Below, piece by piece: positions 29,101 through 37,450 of a stretch of 64,000 nucleotides of DNA. Within the stretch, counting starts at the first letter, position 1. The number at the start of each line of letters is the position of its first letter. This DNA comes from Pycnococcus provasolii (Eukaryota > Chlorophyta > Pseudoscourfieldiophyceae > Pseudoscourfieldiales > Pycnococcaceae). Below the pieces are notes generated by a model, which was not told where the DNA came from, ran no database searches, and saw only the letters and a list, made by a program, of their open reading frames with translations. Location of the stretch: NCBI GenBank assembly GCA_938743325.2, contig OW568881.1:124001-188000 (forward strand), in the 5' to 3' direction. Position numbers and translations under genes: made by a program.

Positions 29101-31275
29101 AAGGAAAAGATTCAAGATGATGTAGTTGCCCACGACAACGAGGAGCACGAAGTAAATCGCGTACCCTCCGTTGATGCGCATTCCATCGTACATCACCGTG
29201 TTCCAGTTCTCGCCGGTGAGGATCTGGAAGATGGTGATGAACGCCCAGAAAAAGGTGTCGAAGTTGTGCCGCGACACCTCGGACTCGCCGACAAACGCGA
29301 GGTACTCCTTGATATCGCTTCCCGTCGCACCGTACGGGTAGCTCAGGCAAAGCGCCTTGTCTTGAAATAGCGTGCCCGGCACTTCCACGAATGTTCCGTT
29401 CGTTTTCGCCGTGCAGTACGGATTGCCGATGTAGCAATCGTAGTGCTGCGGGCAGTTGAGGTACGGGTATCCTTTATTGCCCGCCTCGTCGTCTGGACAT
29501 CTTTGACTCGCGTCGGATACGTAGCTGCAGAAGGCGAACTCGTAGCCGAACAGCTGCATGCCGAGCAGGCTGAAGATGAAAATGAACAGCACTAGGATCA
29601 GCATTAAGTACGAGATCGACGCGATGGACTTGAATATCGTATTGATGATATTATTCAGCTGCTTCCACGATCGCGCGAGCTTGAAAACGCGCAGAAGACG
29701 GAATGAACGGAGCACGGACAGTCCGCCACCGCCACCACCAGAGCAAACGCCGCCGGCGACGTCCGTGCCAACCTCGACGAGAGACGAAATGACGACGAGG
29801 CCATCGAAGACGTTCATGTTGTCCTTGCAGTACTCGCGTAGACCCAGTCCGAGGATCTTGACCACCATCTCGAAGAAGAAGTAGATGGTCAGGATGTAGT
29901 TGATGATGCAGAACGCGTACTCGAGCTTCTCCGGCATGAGATGGTATTCGCACATCATGACGACCGTGTTGAGGATGATCAGCGCCATGGTGAGGTGCTC
30001 GAACCACGGCGCGAGGGCAACCTTGTAGAACATGAGCAGGAACTGGTTCTCCGGCGGGGGCACGAGCGCCGTGTCCGGGATGCCGTCCCCGTCCGTGTCC
30101 ACGAGGTCGCCCGGCCCGGGCGGCGGCTCGTTCGACTCCTCCTCCTCGTCGTCGTCCTTGCCCGTCACGAAGTACATGTAGAGAACCGCGAGCGCGAGGT
30201 TCACGGCGAAGAACGACCCGAAGATGATCATGACGACGAAGTACCACGACACGTACGGCGAAACGGCGTCCTGCACCTGGTACATGACGTCTGTCCAGCC
30301 CTCGAGGGAGATGGCCTGGAAAATGGTCAGGAACGCGTACAGGATGTTGTCGAACGACGTGATGTCAAAGTTGGGGTTCTCGAAGCGCGTGCAGTAGCTC
30401 TGAATCGACGTGCCGTCGACGTCGATCTCGCCGCACGGCCGGCCGCCGCCCATCGGCGGGAGCTGCGGCGGAACCTTGGTGATGAACTCGCGGTAGTCCT
30501 TCGACAGCGGGCCGCTGCACAGGTCGCCCGTCTCGTCATCCGGAACCTCGAACAGCACGCGGTCCAGCATAGACGAATTCGTCGGGTCGATGTTGTAGTT
30601 CTTCTGGATGCAGATGTTGCTGTCTGGGTATGTCTCGTCGCAGACGAACGGCACTCCGCAGCGGTTTCGCATCGTGCCGGCGAACACCTGCACGCCTATG
30701 ATTCCGAATATGAAAAGGATGAAGCAGCACAGGTTGAGCACATCGAAGAGCATGGGCAGCGCGCTGAGCAGCGTCTCGACGATGATTCGCATGCCCTCGA
30801 CACCTGTGATTGTTCGCAGCGGACGCAGCACGCGCACCGTTCGGATGGCGGAGTAGTTGCCTAGTCCTGTCTGCGCGAGCCAACTGAGGATGACGACGAG
30901 GAAGTCCATGACGTTCCACCCGTCTCGCAGATACGAGCCTTCCGACACCCACATGCCCATGCCAATAACCTTGAGCACGAGCTCTATTGTAAAGAGGACG
31001 GTGAAGACGATCTCGCTCACCTCGATAACCTGTCCCGTCTTCGACTTTTCGAAGTTGGGCGCGTTCGAGCTCATGGCCAGGAAGATACAGTTGAGGCCGA
31101 TGAGGGTGAGGATGGTGCGGTCGAAGATGGTGCTCTTGATGATTTTGATAACCATTTTGCGGAAGGGATTCTTCTTCGTGAAGAGGTACAAACTCCGGTC
31201 CGGCAGAGTTGCGGCCAGCTCCTCGTACGTCAAGTCTCCCTTGGAGCCGCGCTTCATGGACTTGGTGCGATCCAT
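26167..31275 (-). CDS. Four-domain voltage-gated cation channel, Ca-type filter
   Basis: A 1702-aa pore-forming subunit with four six-helix domains (about 40-370, 410-735, 820-1195, 1240-1525). All have S4 helices with regularly spaced Arg (for example RTVRVLRPLRT, RPLRTFRALRPIR). The selectivity-filter residues are Glu325 (SLEGW), Glu689 (TGENW), Glu1136 (TLEMW) and Glu1426 (TGESW), so the ring is EEEE, as in Cav channels. The III-IV linker contains SMFMTEEQKTW (about 1201-1211), like the sodium-channel inactivation gate. After domain IV come an EF-hand-like segment (1537-1570) and one IQ motif (YVQAAVRGFLARYQ, 1654-1667). A single exon encodes it all. Algal homologues act in flagellar and excitable responses; the role here is inference. 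Confidence 0.95.
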   Translation of the reverse strand: MDRTKSMKRGSKGDLTYEELAATLPDRSLYLFTKKNPFRKMVIKIIKSTIFDRTILTLIGLNCIFLAMSSNAPNFEKSKTGQVIEVSEIVFTVLFTIELVLKVIGMGMWVSEGSYLRDGWNVMDFLVVILSWLAQTGLGNYSAIRTVRVLRPLRTITGVEGMRIIVETLLSALPMLFDVLNLCCFILFIFGIIGVQVFAGTMRNRCGVPFVCDETYPDSNICIQKNYNIDPTNSSMLDRVLFEVPDDETGDLCSGPLSKDYREFITKVPPQLPPMGGGRPCGEIDVDGTSIQSYCTRFENPNFDITSFDNILYAFLTIFQAISLEGWTDVMYQVQDAVSPYVSWYFVVMIIFGSFFAVNLALAVLYMYFVTGKDDDEEEESNEPPPGPGDLVDTDGDGIPDTALVPPPENQFLLMFYKVALAPWFEHLTMALIILNTVVMMCEYHLMPEKLEYAFCIINYILTIYFFFEMVVKILGLGLREYCKDNMNVFDGLVVISSLVEVGTDVAGGVCSGGGGGGLSVLRSFRLLRVFKLARSWKQLNNIINTIFKSIASISYLMLILVLFIFIFSLLGMQLFGYEFAFCSYVSDASQRCPDDEAGNKGYPYLNCPQHYDCYIGNPYCTAKTNGTFVEVPGTLFQDKALCLSYPYGATGSDIKEYLAFVGESEVSRHNFDTFFWAFITIFQILTGENWNTVMYDGMRINGGYAIYFVLLVVVGNYIILNLFLAILLDNFGGGGDDDDEDEVVDPVVELSQGDGEEKDLKDKSTWDEEAGEEEKPNTKVSVMPGGDDDDSMGAGPAPGKMPVLNGNSLFLFSPTNPFRVKCAEIVSHRYFEYSIIVLIVLSSVNLAIDMPQFEIECIYQHKKDKCDLRDALSLIDKVFVVCFTIEMSLKVIALGAAFHKGAYIRNNWNVLDFLVVVIGFIDWSGLTKNLTFLRPLRTFRALRPIRMASRNEGMKIVVNALFQSIPGIGNVMLVCVLFYVIFGILGVNLLKGQFFYCENHDAGELIAQHRVLPTLAWCKDNNWYGAGWGGPCDTSDWCDCTKNPTTCHQDDKCANLFEITKDWCDKKEHVITWCGKYPCDWMASGNGGSYLPGTIDYSTMGGFNYTMSHGWMNKASNFDNIGNSILTLFEMATLEMWLDVMYDGVDARAIDLQPVRDYNMWMCVFFVLFIVVGGFFVINLFVGVTIDKFNEMKEKQEGNSMFMTEEQKTWVAIQKLISGAKPSRYPQPPEDKGRAAVFKLVVSDGFDVFIMSAIMVNILFMSMNHVDMSKTWILILFVANCLFTSLFACEAALKLYAFGVNEYFKDSWNDFDFVVVIFSIIGILMDVLAKKGLPIISLLRVLRVARIFRLIPKAKGLRTLFQTLLFSLPALVNITLVLGLFFFIFGIMGMNLFGKVKLGENLSRHANFRTFESAIIVLFRMSTGESWNGIMHDTMITRHCMAIIDLNVTNHNTMFTADGDNDKWYSKGDKELGGLSEDQLYDGCVPYHTILPIIYFCIFVIFCAFVMLNLVIAVILDNFQNSSSDDESPVSKDRLSEFVTLWAKFDPYATYYMPASKLQYLIRDLEEPMGVKGLAGKGKAEIQHIIMSVDIPEHDGKIHFLETLHALAGRIAGTVLPQDEEEKIRGRIADRLPSFKANVLPKYTAAHFHAALYVQAAVRGFLARYQMREKLAELDGEIKPPAADDDAASTEPPAPDGAPSA

Positions 31276-33216
31276 GGTTGCTGCTCAACTTCTTCGTCCG
31301 AAAGGCAAGAGGCTCTTCCTCTGCGTTGGAGGTTTGTTGTTGATATGTATATATAGAGAGAGTTGTGCGGCTGAGCGACGCGGCTTTGCCAACCTCAACG
31401 ACGACGACGCCCAGCCTGCTGTGCGCTTAGCCGTCGAAAAACGTTCCACGACGTGAGACAAAAAAAGCCCTTTGTTTTTTGTCTTGCTGATTGTTTGCAG
31501 CACCAAGAGGCTAGGAAACGAAACGCGGCGTTTCTTTTTGATTTACGCGAGCCGCGTGCCCTTGTCGCCTCTCGCAAACAGCAGTCAGTCAGTCTAACAG
31601 CGAGCAGGGCTTACGCGCTGTGCCGAGCCTCGAGTGGCGTGGTCGCTTCCTCCTGAGCTCACTCGCGCTTCGGAAGCTCTCCCTGTCGACACTGCCTTTC
31701 AAGTGCACAAGCTTTTCAGAAATATGTGCTCTTCAGAAGTGGCCACAGAGGTAAGTTAACCACACTCACTTCTCGGGCGACACTGCAGACCAAGCACCAC
31801 AGGCAAAGTGGCCTTTCTGGTACCAGCCACCCAGCAGGCCAACCAATGACGCTGAGGTTCCCTTTGAAGGAGAGGGAGGGGCACTAGACGAAGACGACGA
31901 GTGCGTCGACGAGAAGAAGGGGAGGAGAAGAGCCTCGAGGAGGTTGACGACGAGGCCGAGGGGGGTGTCGTTGGCGAGGCTACTGAGGGGCGCTTCTGAG
32001 GGGTCGCTGTGGTCGCCGTGCTCAGCCGAGGCAGTGACAACGAAGGGAGCCTCCCTCTGCTAATGCTAAGCTAAGGCTAAGGCTGCCAACCTCGTGTGCG
32101 CTTTGGGTTGGGTTGCTTTCATGGGTAAGGCCTGCAAGTGCAGCGACCAGTTGCGTACCTTTACAGGGCACTGTCGTCGGTCCACTCGGTCGTGCTGCGG
32201 CCTGTGAAGGGTTGGTTGGGAAGGGTGTTTTGGCATGATGTGCACGGTGGTGCATGGTGTGTGTGTGCATTCATCACAGGTGCGGTGCGTTGGGCGTTGG
32301 GGTGCTGTGGTTGCTGTGGTTAGCTGGGTTTTACAGGACTCGATGCCATGGGTGCTGCCTTGCATCTGTGCTCTGTAGTACTACGCTCCGGTTGCCAGTT
32401 GCCCGTCGCCGATCGACCGGCCGAGGCCTTTCCTTTCCACGACGCTTTCCTGGGACGGACGGACACTCGAGAGATGCGGTATCCCATGGGACTATGGGAG
32501 GTGAGTGAGATACGGCGTGCAAACACCGGTAACTTTACCCCTGTGGACCTATGGACACAACCTAAACCCGTCGCATCCGCAACCTAACGCCTCGTCGCAT
32601 AAAGGTACCGGTCCTTGCCTGCAAAAAATCCCACCGTTGAAATCTCAACGCACTAAAAAGTAGGTGGCTCTCTCAGTGGACGGACGGGACTACGAACTAC
32701 GGAGGGCCGCGGCATGCAGGCACAGCACAAGGGTACCCTAGTATTCCAATGGTTTCCAACTTGCATCGGCAAAATACCAACCTCTTTCGTCTCGAGATTC
32801 ATCTCAGGAACCACTCACTGGCCGGTCCAGTGGCCTGACAACATCGCAAACCGTTCCGCTCATTGCCCGTAGTTCTACCATGGCCCCCCGGACTGAAAGA
32901 GAAAAAGTTGGGGCAAAGCTCCCCGTGGATGAGGGGCAGAGCACGCACAGCATCCCAAGTTTCCAACAACGTCCCTGTCTGTGCGTGGTGGTGGTGCATA
33001 GAGCAACTCTGTACGCGGCGAGTCCCAATGACTCAGGGATGTGTTGACGATTGGTGTCGTAGTGCATATGCACAAAAACAGGGGGAGGGAAAAAAAAACA
33101 GACAAAGAACACAAGAATTACACACGATACGCGCGCACGCACGCATCGGCAAAGCAACACTCCTCATATTTTCCTTTTTGTGGCGTGTAATGGTTGCTCC
33201 TTGCAAGTTTGAGAGC
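31276..33216. other. 1.9-kb intergenic interval
   Basis: This is the space upstream of the channel gene and downstream of the SPP gene. It has a TATATATA stretch at 31347-31354 that may serve the channel promoter. Reading frames here are short and look non-coding. I see nothing else that I can support. Confidence 0.4.
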
Positions 33217-34494
33217 TTACTTCTTTTTTGTATCCTCGTCGGCATCCGTGGACGCCTCGGCGGATGCGTCGCCACCGCCATCCTCGAAGTGATACAACTC
33301 CTTCAGGTTGCCGTCGATAAGCGCCTTCAAGCCTGCGGCCCCCACGACGCCAGGAACGATGTACAGAAGAGCTGGCTGAGCGGCGTTGAAGACGTTCATC
33401 ACCACGATCGTTGCGACGAGCCCAAGAACGTATCCAGCGAACGTCCACTTGAAGTACGGGCAGGGTGCCGCAACAAGCTCGCGCGTCTCCGCCGCTTCCC
33501 GAGCAGCCTCCTCCTCCTCAGATATTTCATCGTCGTTGTCCTCCTTCTTGGCAGAATTCCTCATCCTCTTGTATCGCATGATGTCGTACCGCAGCATGAG
33601 AGCGACGAAGATGCCGGGTATGACAATGTCGCCAAGACCGAGAAGGGAGAATTTCTTCAAGTCGTCGCCAGGTCTGGGAAACAGCAGCTTGATGGGTGCG
33701 TCGAACGACTTGGCGACGGACACCATGACAGGCGTGAAGAAGACCCAGAAGATGTCGTAGAAGAAGAGACCCCACAGCAGGATGAGTCCCACCTGGAACG
33801 ACCCGATGGAGATGAACTCGATTCCTTGTATGCTGAAGCACAGTCCAAGCACGTTGTTTGCGAGCCAGTGTTTTTTTGCGACGTACCATGCGCAGAAACC
33901 GAGCGAGACGACGCCGCCCACGAGCTCGGGCACGGACGCGACGATGTCGGTTGGTTCGGCCATCAGGTAAGGTATGCTGACCCCGTAGAATCCGAGTTCT
34001 TTGCGCCGGTAGGATGCTGGCACGTACGGCGCGATGAACGGCAGGATGGTCCCTGTGATTGCCAAGGTTCCGAGTAGGAGGAAGTAGATCGAGAGTGCAG
34101 CGTTGAGGTACTCTTTGGGCATAACTTTGAAGAGCACGAACAGGGAGAGGAGCACGCACGATCCGACGACAGGGAACCTCATGGCGTCGTTTTTGGTCAT
34201 GGTCTCCGTCGGCGGCGTTGGTTTGACGGATCGGAAGCACCCGAGAAAGACGCACGTCGACGCGGTTAAGATGACGTTGAGGTTGGGGTCGATGGGTACC
34301 CAGAGGGGCAGGACTGCGACGAGGCACATGAGGATATGTGCAAGCGGCGCGACGGTGCACGGCGGGAATGGCGCGATGCCGGAAGGGGCAGCCTCATTGT
34401 CGTCAGCAGGTGCGTTATGTTTCCTCAAAGGATCCTTCAAAGCCGTTGAACCAGGATCTGCACCGGAACCAGCCTGAGAACGAGTTGACACCAT
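33217..34494 (-). CDS. SPP: Signal peptide peptidase (intramembrane aspartyl protease)
   Basis: A 425-aa multi-pass ER protease of the presenilin/SPP family that cuts leftover signal peptides and other type II membrane segments. The two catalytic aspartates are Asp247 (LFFYDIFWVF) and Asp289 (GLGDIVIPG), and the PAL motif is at 373-376 (QPAL). About nine membrane helices can be drawn. A charged loop (about 305-340, EDNDDEISEEEEAA) between the GLGD helix and the PAL helices is longer than I expect for plant SPP. The C-terminus ends TKKK, a possible dilysine-like ER retrieval signal. The start at 34494 gives an unremarkable Ser/Asp-rich cytosolic or lumenal head. Confidence 0.96.
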   Translation of the reverse strand: MVSTRSQAGSGADPGSTALKDPLRKHNAPADDNEAAPSGIAPFPPCTVAPLAHILMCLVAVLPLWVPIDPNLNVILTASTCVFLGCFRSVKPTPPTETMTKNDAMRFPVVGSCVLLSLFVLFKVMPKEYLNAALSIYFLLLGTLAITGTILPFIAPYVPASYRRKELGFYGVSIPYLMAEPTDIVASVPELVGGVVSLGFCAWYVAKKHWLANNVLGLCFSIQGIEFISIGSFQVGLILLWGLFFYDIFWVFFTPVMVSVAKSFDAPIKLLFPRPGDDLKKFSLLGLGDIVIPGIFVALMLRYDIMRYKRMRNSAKKEDNDDEISEEEEAAREAAETRELVAAPCPYFKWTFAGYVLGLVATIVVMNVFNAAQPALLYIVPGVVGAAGLKALIDGNLKELYHFEDGGGDASAEASTDADEDTKKK

Positions 34495-35484
34495 ACCTAC
34501 TTTGATCTCTACTTCAAAGCCAGGTTATATGATCGATCTAAATACAGGATGTAAGAGCAACACGCACACGCAAATATATGCACTGATGATCAAGCACAGA
34601 ACGAGAACGAGAAAAAGTCTCGAGAAAACGAAGAATGAAAAGCGAAGAGTGCGATCTGCTCGCTGGAAAGGAAAGGGCACGGAGAGGGAAGGCTGAGAGT
34701 AGGAGGGAAGGAGGGAGGACGAAGCGAAGGGGAAATCAAAACCCTACCCGTACCGGTAGCCGACGAGTTGCCTCCCCTACCCCAGAGGAACTAACATCCC
34801 CTAACCCTAACCCTAACCCTAACCCTAACCCTAACCCTAACCCTAACCCAAACTCCCTCCTCCCTTTACCTCTACGCTGTTTCTTCCGCCTTTCGCCTTT
34901 CGCTGTTTCTTCCGCCTTTCCTTTCTGCTTTCTCTCGATTGATTCCCTCGAGGGAGGAGCCTCGAGGGGAACTGGGAGGAGGCGGACGGAGCTCGGGAAG
35001 GGATGGGATCCCCGATTGGATTCGACCCCTCCCGGCCTCCCCCGCCTCTGGACCTGGGGTGGTTTCCTCCAGTGGTGGGGATCCGTCCTTGTATCTTATG
35101 CCTACCTTTACGTACTAGAATTTCCACCTCCTCCCTCCCTGGTTTTTGGTTGTGTTTTTGGTATTGGTTTTTTTCCTGGATTTTGGTATTCGGTAATCAT
35201 TCTCGTCGTCCATTTCGTCCCTCCATCCAGTTCGTCGCTCCAGTCATTTCGGCTGGTACGGTACGGTAGGAAGTAAGTAAGCTGGTGTCGGAATTCATCT
35301 CGGATTCTCGTCAGCAGTAGTACCTTAGTGTGTAGCAGCAGCTTGGTGGCGTACCCGTACGTACGTATCTGGTCACTTCTTGGCATTACCTTACCAGTAC
35401 TGGTGTGTGTGCAGCATATTCGTATCCCTTACCCGTAGTTTGTTTCTGGTTCTTTAGGTGATACCGTACCTTAGCTTTTTTCCG
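34495..35484. other. Intergenic spacer with telomere-like array
   Basis: About 1 kb between the divergent SPP and small membrane-protein genes. Apart from the CCCTAA array at 34798-34849 and pyrimidine-rich DNA, I see nothing supported. Confidence 0.4.
34798..34849. repeat. Interstitial telomere-like array (CCCTAA)n
   Basis: About eight and a half perfect CCCTAA units. It lies mid-window between two intact genes, so it is interstitial and not a chromosome end. Confidence 0.9.
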
Positions 35485-35733
35485 ATGCCGTTCGACGAAC
35501 GTCCACCGGGTCCGGGGGGAAACGGAGGACCGCCGGAGGGAAAGGGTGACGCGGGCTCATCATCATCCCAGGGCGCGTCGTCGTCGCAGGGAGCGGCAGG
35601 CGCATCCTCGTCAAACGCGAACAACAGCCAGGCTATGCAGGTGTTCGGAGGGGACGTGTACACTGTCGGATTCATGCTCGTCATGCTCATGATGGGACTC
35701 CTCAAAGCCGCACAAAACAGGTGCACGTGCTAA
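35485..35733 (+). CDS. Small tail-anchored membrane protein, unknown
   Basis: An 82-aa protein from the ATG at 35485. Residues 1-50 are Pro/Gly/Ser-rich and hydrophilic. Residues about 55-75 (VYTVGFMLVMLMMGLLKAA) form one hydrophobic helix, and it ends QNRCTC. The layout is that of a tail-anchored ER or mitochondrial protein, and I cannot place it in a family. The coding call rests on composition and a clear terminal helix. Confidence 0.5.
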   Translation: MPFDERPPGPGGNGGPPEGKGDAGSSSSQGASSSQGAAGASSSNANNSQAMQVFGGDVYTVGFMLVMLMMGLLKAAQNRCTC

Positions 35734-36007
35734 GACTTACAAAAGTCCCTGCTTCCAACAACCCAACACAAAACACAAAAACATTTTTTGGTGTTGCCAG
35801 CCAGAAAAATACCTTGGGGTGAATATTCGAATCTCAAGAAAGAAAAACTGGAGGAGTAAACTTTTAGAAGAGGTTGTTGGAAACCTGTAACTGAACGACG
35901 ACAACTCCTTCACCCAACGTGTCTAAACTCTCTCTGTGAGATGTCCCGGTGCAGAAGTTGAGAGAGGAAGAAATTTTACAAGCTCTTTTTACAAGGGAAA
36001 GGGACCG

Positions 36008-36529
36008 TTAGTTGAACTCGATTTCATCAGGCCGAACGGGACGAGTCAGAGGGATGACGCTCTTCTTCCCCACGTCTCTAGACATAGCCTTTCTCATGTC
36101 AAAGGCATCCTCCTCGCCCGCGTAGTACTGCAACACCCGTCTGTACACAGAGTAACCAAACTTTTCGTACATAGAAATGGCGACGGCGTTGCTCACGCGC
36201 ACGAAGAGGTCGACGAAGTAGCCTTCCTTGATCTCCGTAACCTCCTCCAGGAAGTTCATGAGCCGTTCGGCGAGTCTCTGCCTCCGAAACGTCGGAGACA
36301 CCGTTAACGCCGTCACGTGGCCATGCCACAGCTCGCCGGAGCCTTCTGCCTTGCCCAGCACGTAGCCAGCCACGTCGCCTGACGCCGCCTCCGCCACCAG
36401 GCACATTTCAGGCCAGCGAGCTATGTAGCCCATGTAGAAACCCATGTTGTATGTTTCCGTTAAGGCGTCTAGGTTCACTCCGTTGAACATGAACAGGTCG
36501 TCTGTCGTGAACGCGCGCAGTGTTGTCAT
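36008..36529 (-). CDS. NAA20: NatB catalytic subunit NAA20 (N-alpha-acetyltransferase)
   Basis: A 173-aa GNAT-fold enzyme that acetylates nascent proteins starting Met-Asp, Met-Glu, Met-Asn or Met-Gln, on ribosomes together with NAA25. The start at 36529 gives MTTLRAFTTDDLFMFNGVNLD, the conserved NAA20 beginning. The substrate-side motif LTETYNMGFYMGYIARWPE and the acetyl-CoA loop VSPTFRRQRLAERLM (about 77-91) are clear. NAVAISMYEKFGYSVYRRVLQYY is the usual C-terminal half. The length matches the family. The NAA25 partner is not in this window. Confidence 0.96.
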   Translation of the reverse strand: MTTLRAFTTDDLFMFNGVNLDALTETYNMGFYMGYIARWPEMCLVAEAASGDVAGYVLGKAEGSGELWHGHVTALTVSPTFRRQRLAERLMNFLEEVTEIKEGYFVDLFVRVSNAVAISMYEKFGYSVYRRVLQYYAGEEDAFDMRKAMSRDVGKKSVIPLTRPVRPDEIEFN

Positions 36530-36862
36530 GGTGGTGGCGGAGAGTGAAGAATGGCGGGCGGATGGTTGGGGAGGTTCGGTGGATTTTGCCCTGCAGGGGA
36601 TCCGTCGCTGGTGCCTCCCCCTGGTCGAGGATTGGGGAGGGCCCTCTGGGATCCCGGTTGTGCCAAAGTGCAACAATGGCGCGCACATTCCCCACGCTTG
36701 CTTCGCGTAGGGAGGTTCTGGAAGGCCCTTCAACGTGTATAATTGCTCAGAGGCGGCGGCGGCCCTCTCGCGCCGCCATCACCGCCTCGGCGGCGCCTCC
36801 AATACGCCCGGCTTCCCCCGACGAGACAGTGAGGAAGCGACTACGTAGTGACGCATGAGTGC
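36530..36862. other. Divergent promoter interval
   Basis: 333 bp between NAA20 and the small Cys-rich gene. No separate gene is seen. Confidence 0.35.
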
Positions 36863-37285
36863 ATGACGCGTTGCGCGCGATTGCTGCGACAGTTCTCAGC
36901 AGCGACGATGGAGTGCAGATCAAGGACATCTCGCCTCCCGAGAACAACGTGCTATGATAGAGACGGGCGCGTCCCGGCGTACAAGGAAGGATGCCACATC
37001 GACTTGCTTTGTGGTCCTTGCGGCGAGGATTATTTGTTGCAGGAGGAGGCGGTGATGTGCCTCCATGGCACATCGACGTTCTCGTTCTTTGTGCCTGGGG
37101 AGGGGTGGAAGCACGTGAAGCTTGAGGCTGGCGACTCGCCACCTCCGCGACCTGTTGCGCCTGCTTTCTGCGAAGAGTGCGCCGAGCGGCCTGCCGCGGC
37201 GAGGTCGAAGCGCGACAGGGTGCGTGTCGCAACCAATCAGCGTGAGGATGCGTTTGAGCGTGCACCCTCTCCACTTCACAATTAA
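36863..37285 (+). CDS. Small Cys-rich protein of a two-member family
   Basis: A 140-aa protein of unknown function from the ATG at 36863. A start at 36908 (MECRSRTSRL) is also possible. The core, CHIDLLCGPCGEDYLLQEE then AVMCLHGTSTFSFF then GWKHVKLEAG (about 50-92), recurs in a fragment on the minus strand at 49.7-49.9 kb. CGPC and a later CEEC (about 106-109) could bind metal. Many of the differences between the two copies are at third codon positions, which argues that the core was once under protein-level selection. It lies head-to-head with NAA20. Confidence 0.55.
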   Translation: MTRCARLLRQFSAATMECRSRTSRLPRTTCYDRDGRVPAYKEGCHIDLLCGPCGEDYLLQEEAVMCLHGTSTFSFFVPGEGWKHVKLEAGDSPPPRPVAPAFCEECAERPAAARSKRDRVRVATNQREDAFERAPSPLHN

Positions 37286-37450
37286 CCACTGATGTCCCGC
37301 ACGGAACGTATAACTACGATGGTACTCCAGCGGAATACGGCGCGATCGGCGGGGACCTATCGTTACTACCGTTCACTGTACGAAGAAGATGACAACAAGT
37401 ATATAATTACATAAACACAAGACACACACAGTCGAAACGTCGTGAATTCT

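Noticed and set aside
29941-30864. 307-codon plus-strand frame
   Set aside because: It is antisense to domains I and II of the channel gene, with no independent support.
32863-34077. 404-codon plus-strand frame
   Set aside because: It is antisense to the signal peptide peptidase gene and has shadow-like composition (Arg/His/Val rich).
34798-34849. Chromosome end
   Set aside because: Intact genes lie on both sides, so the array is interstitial.
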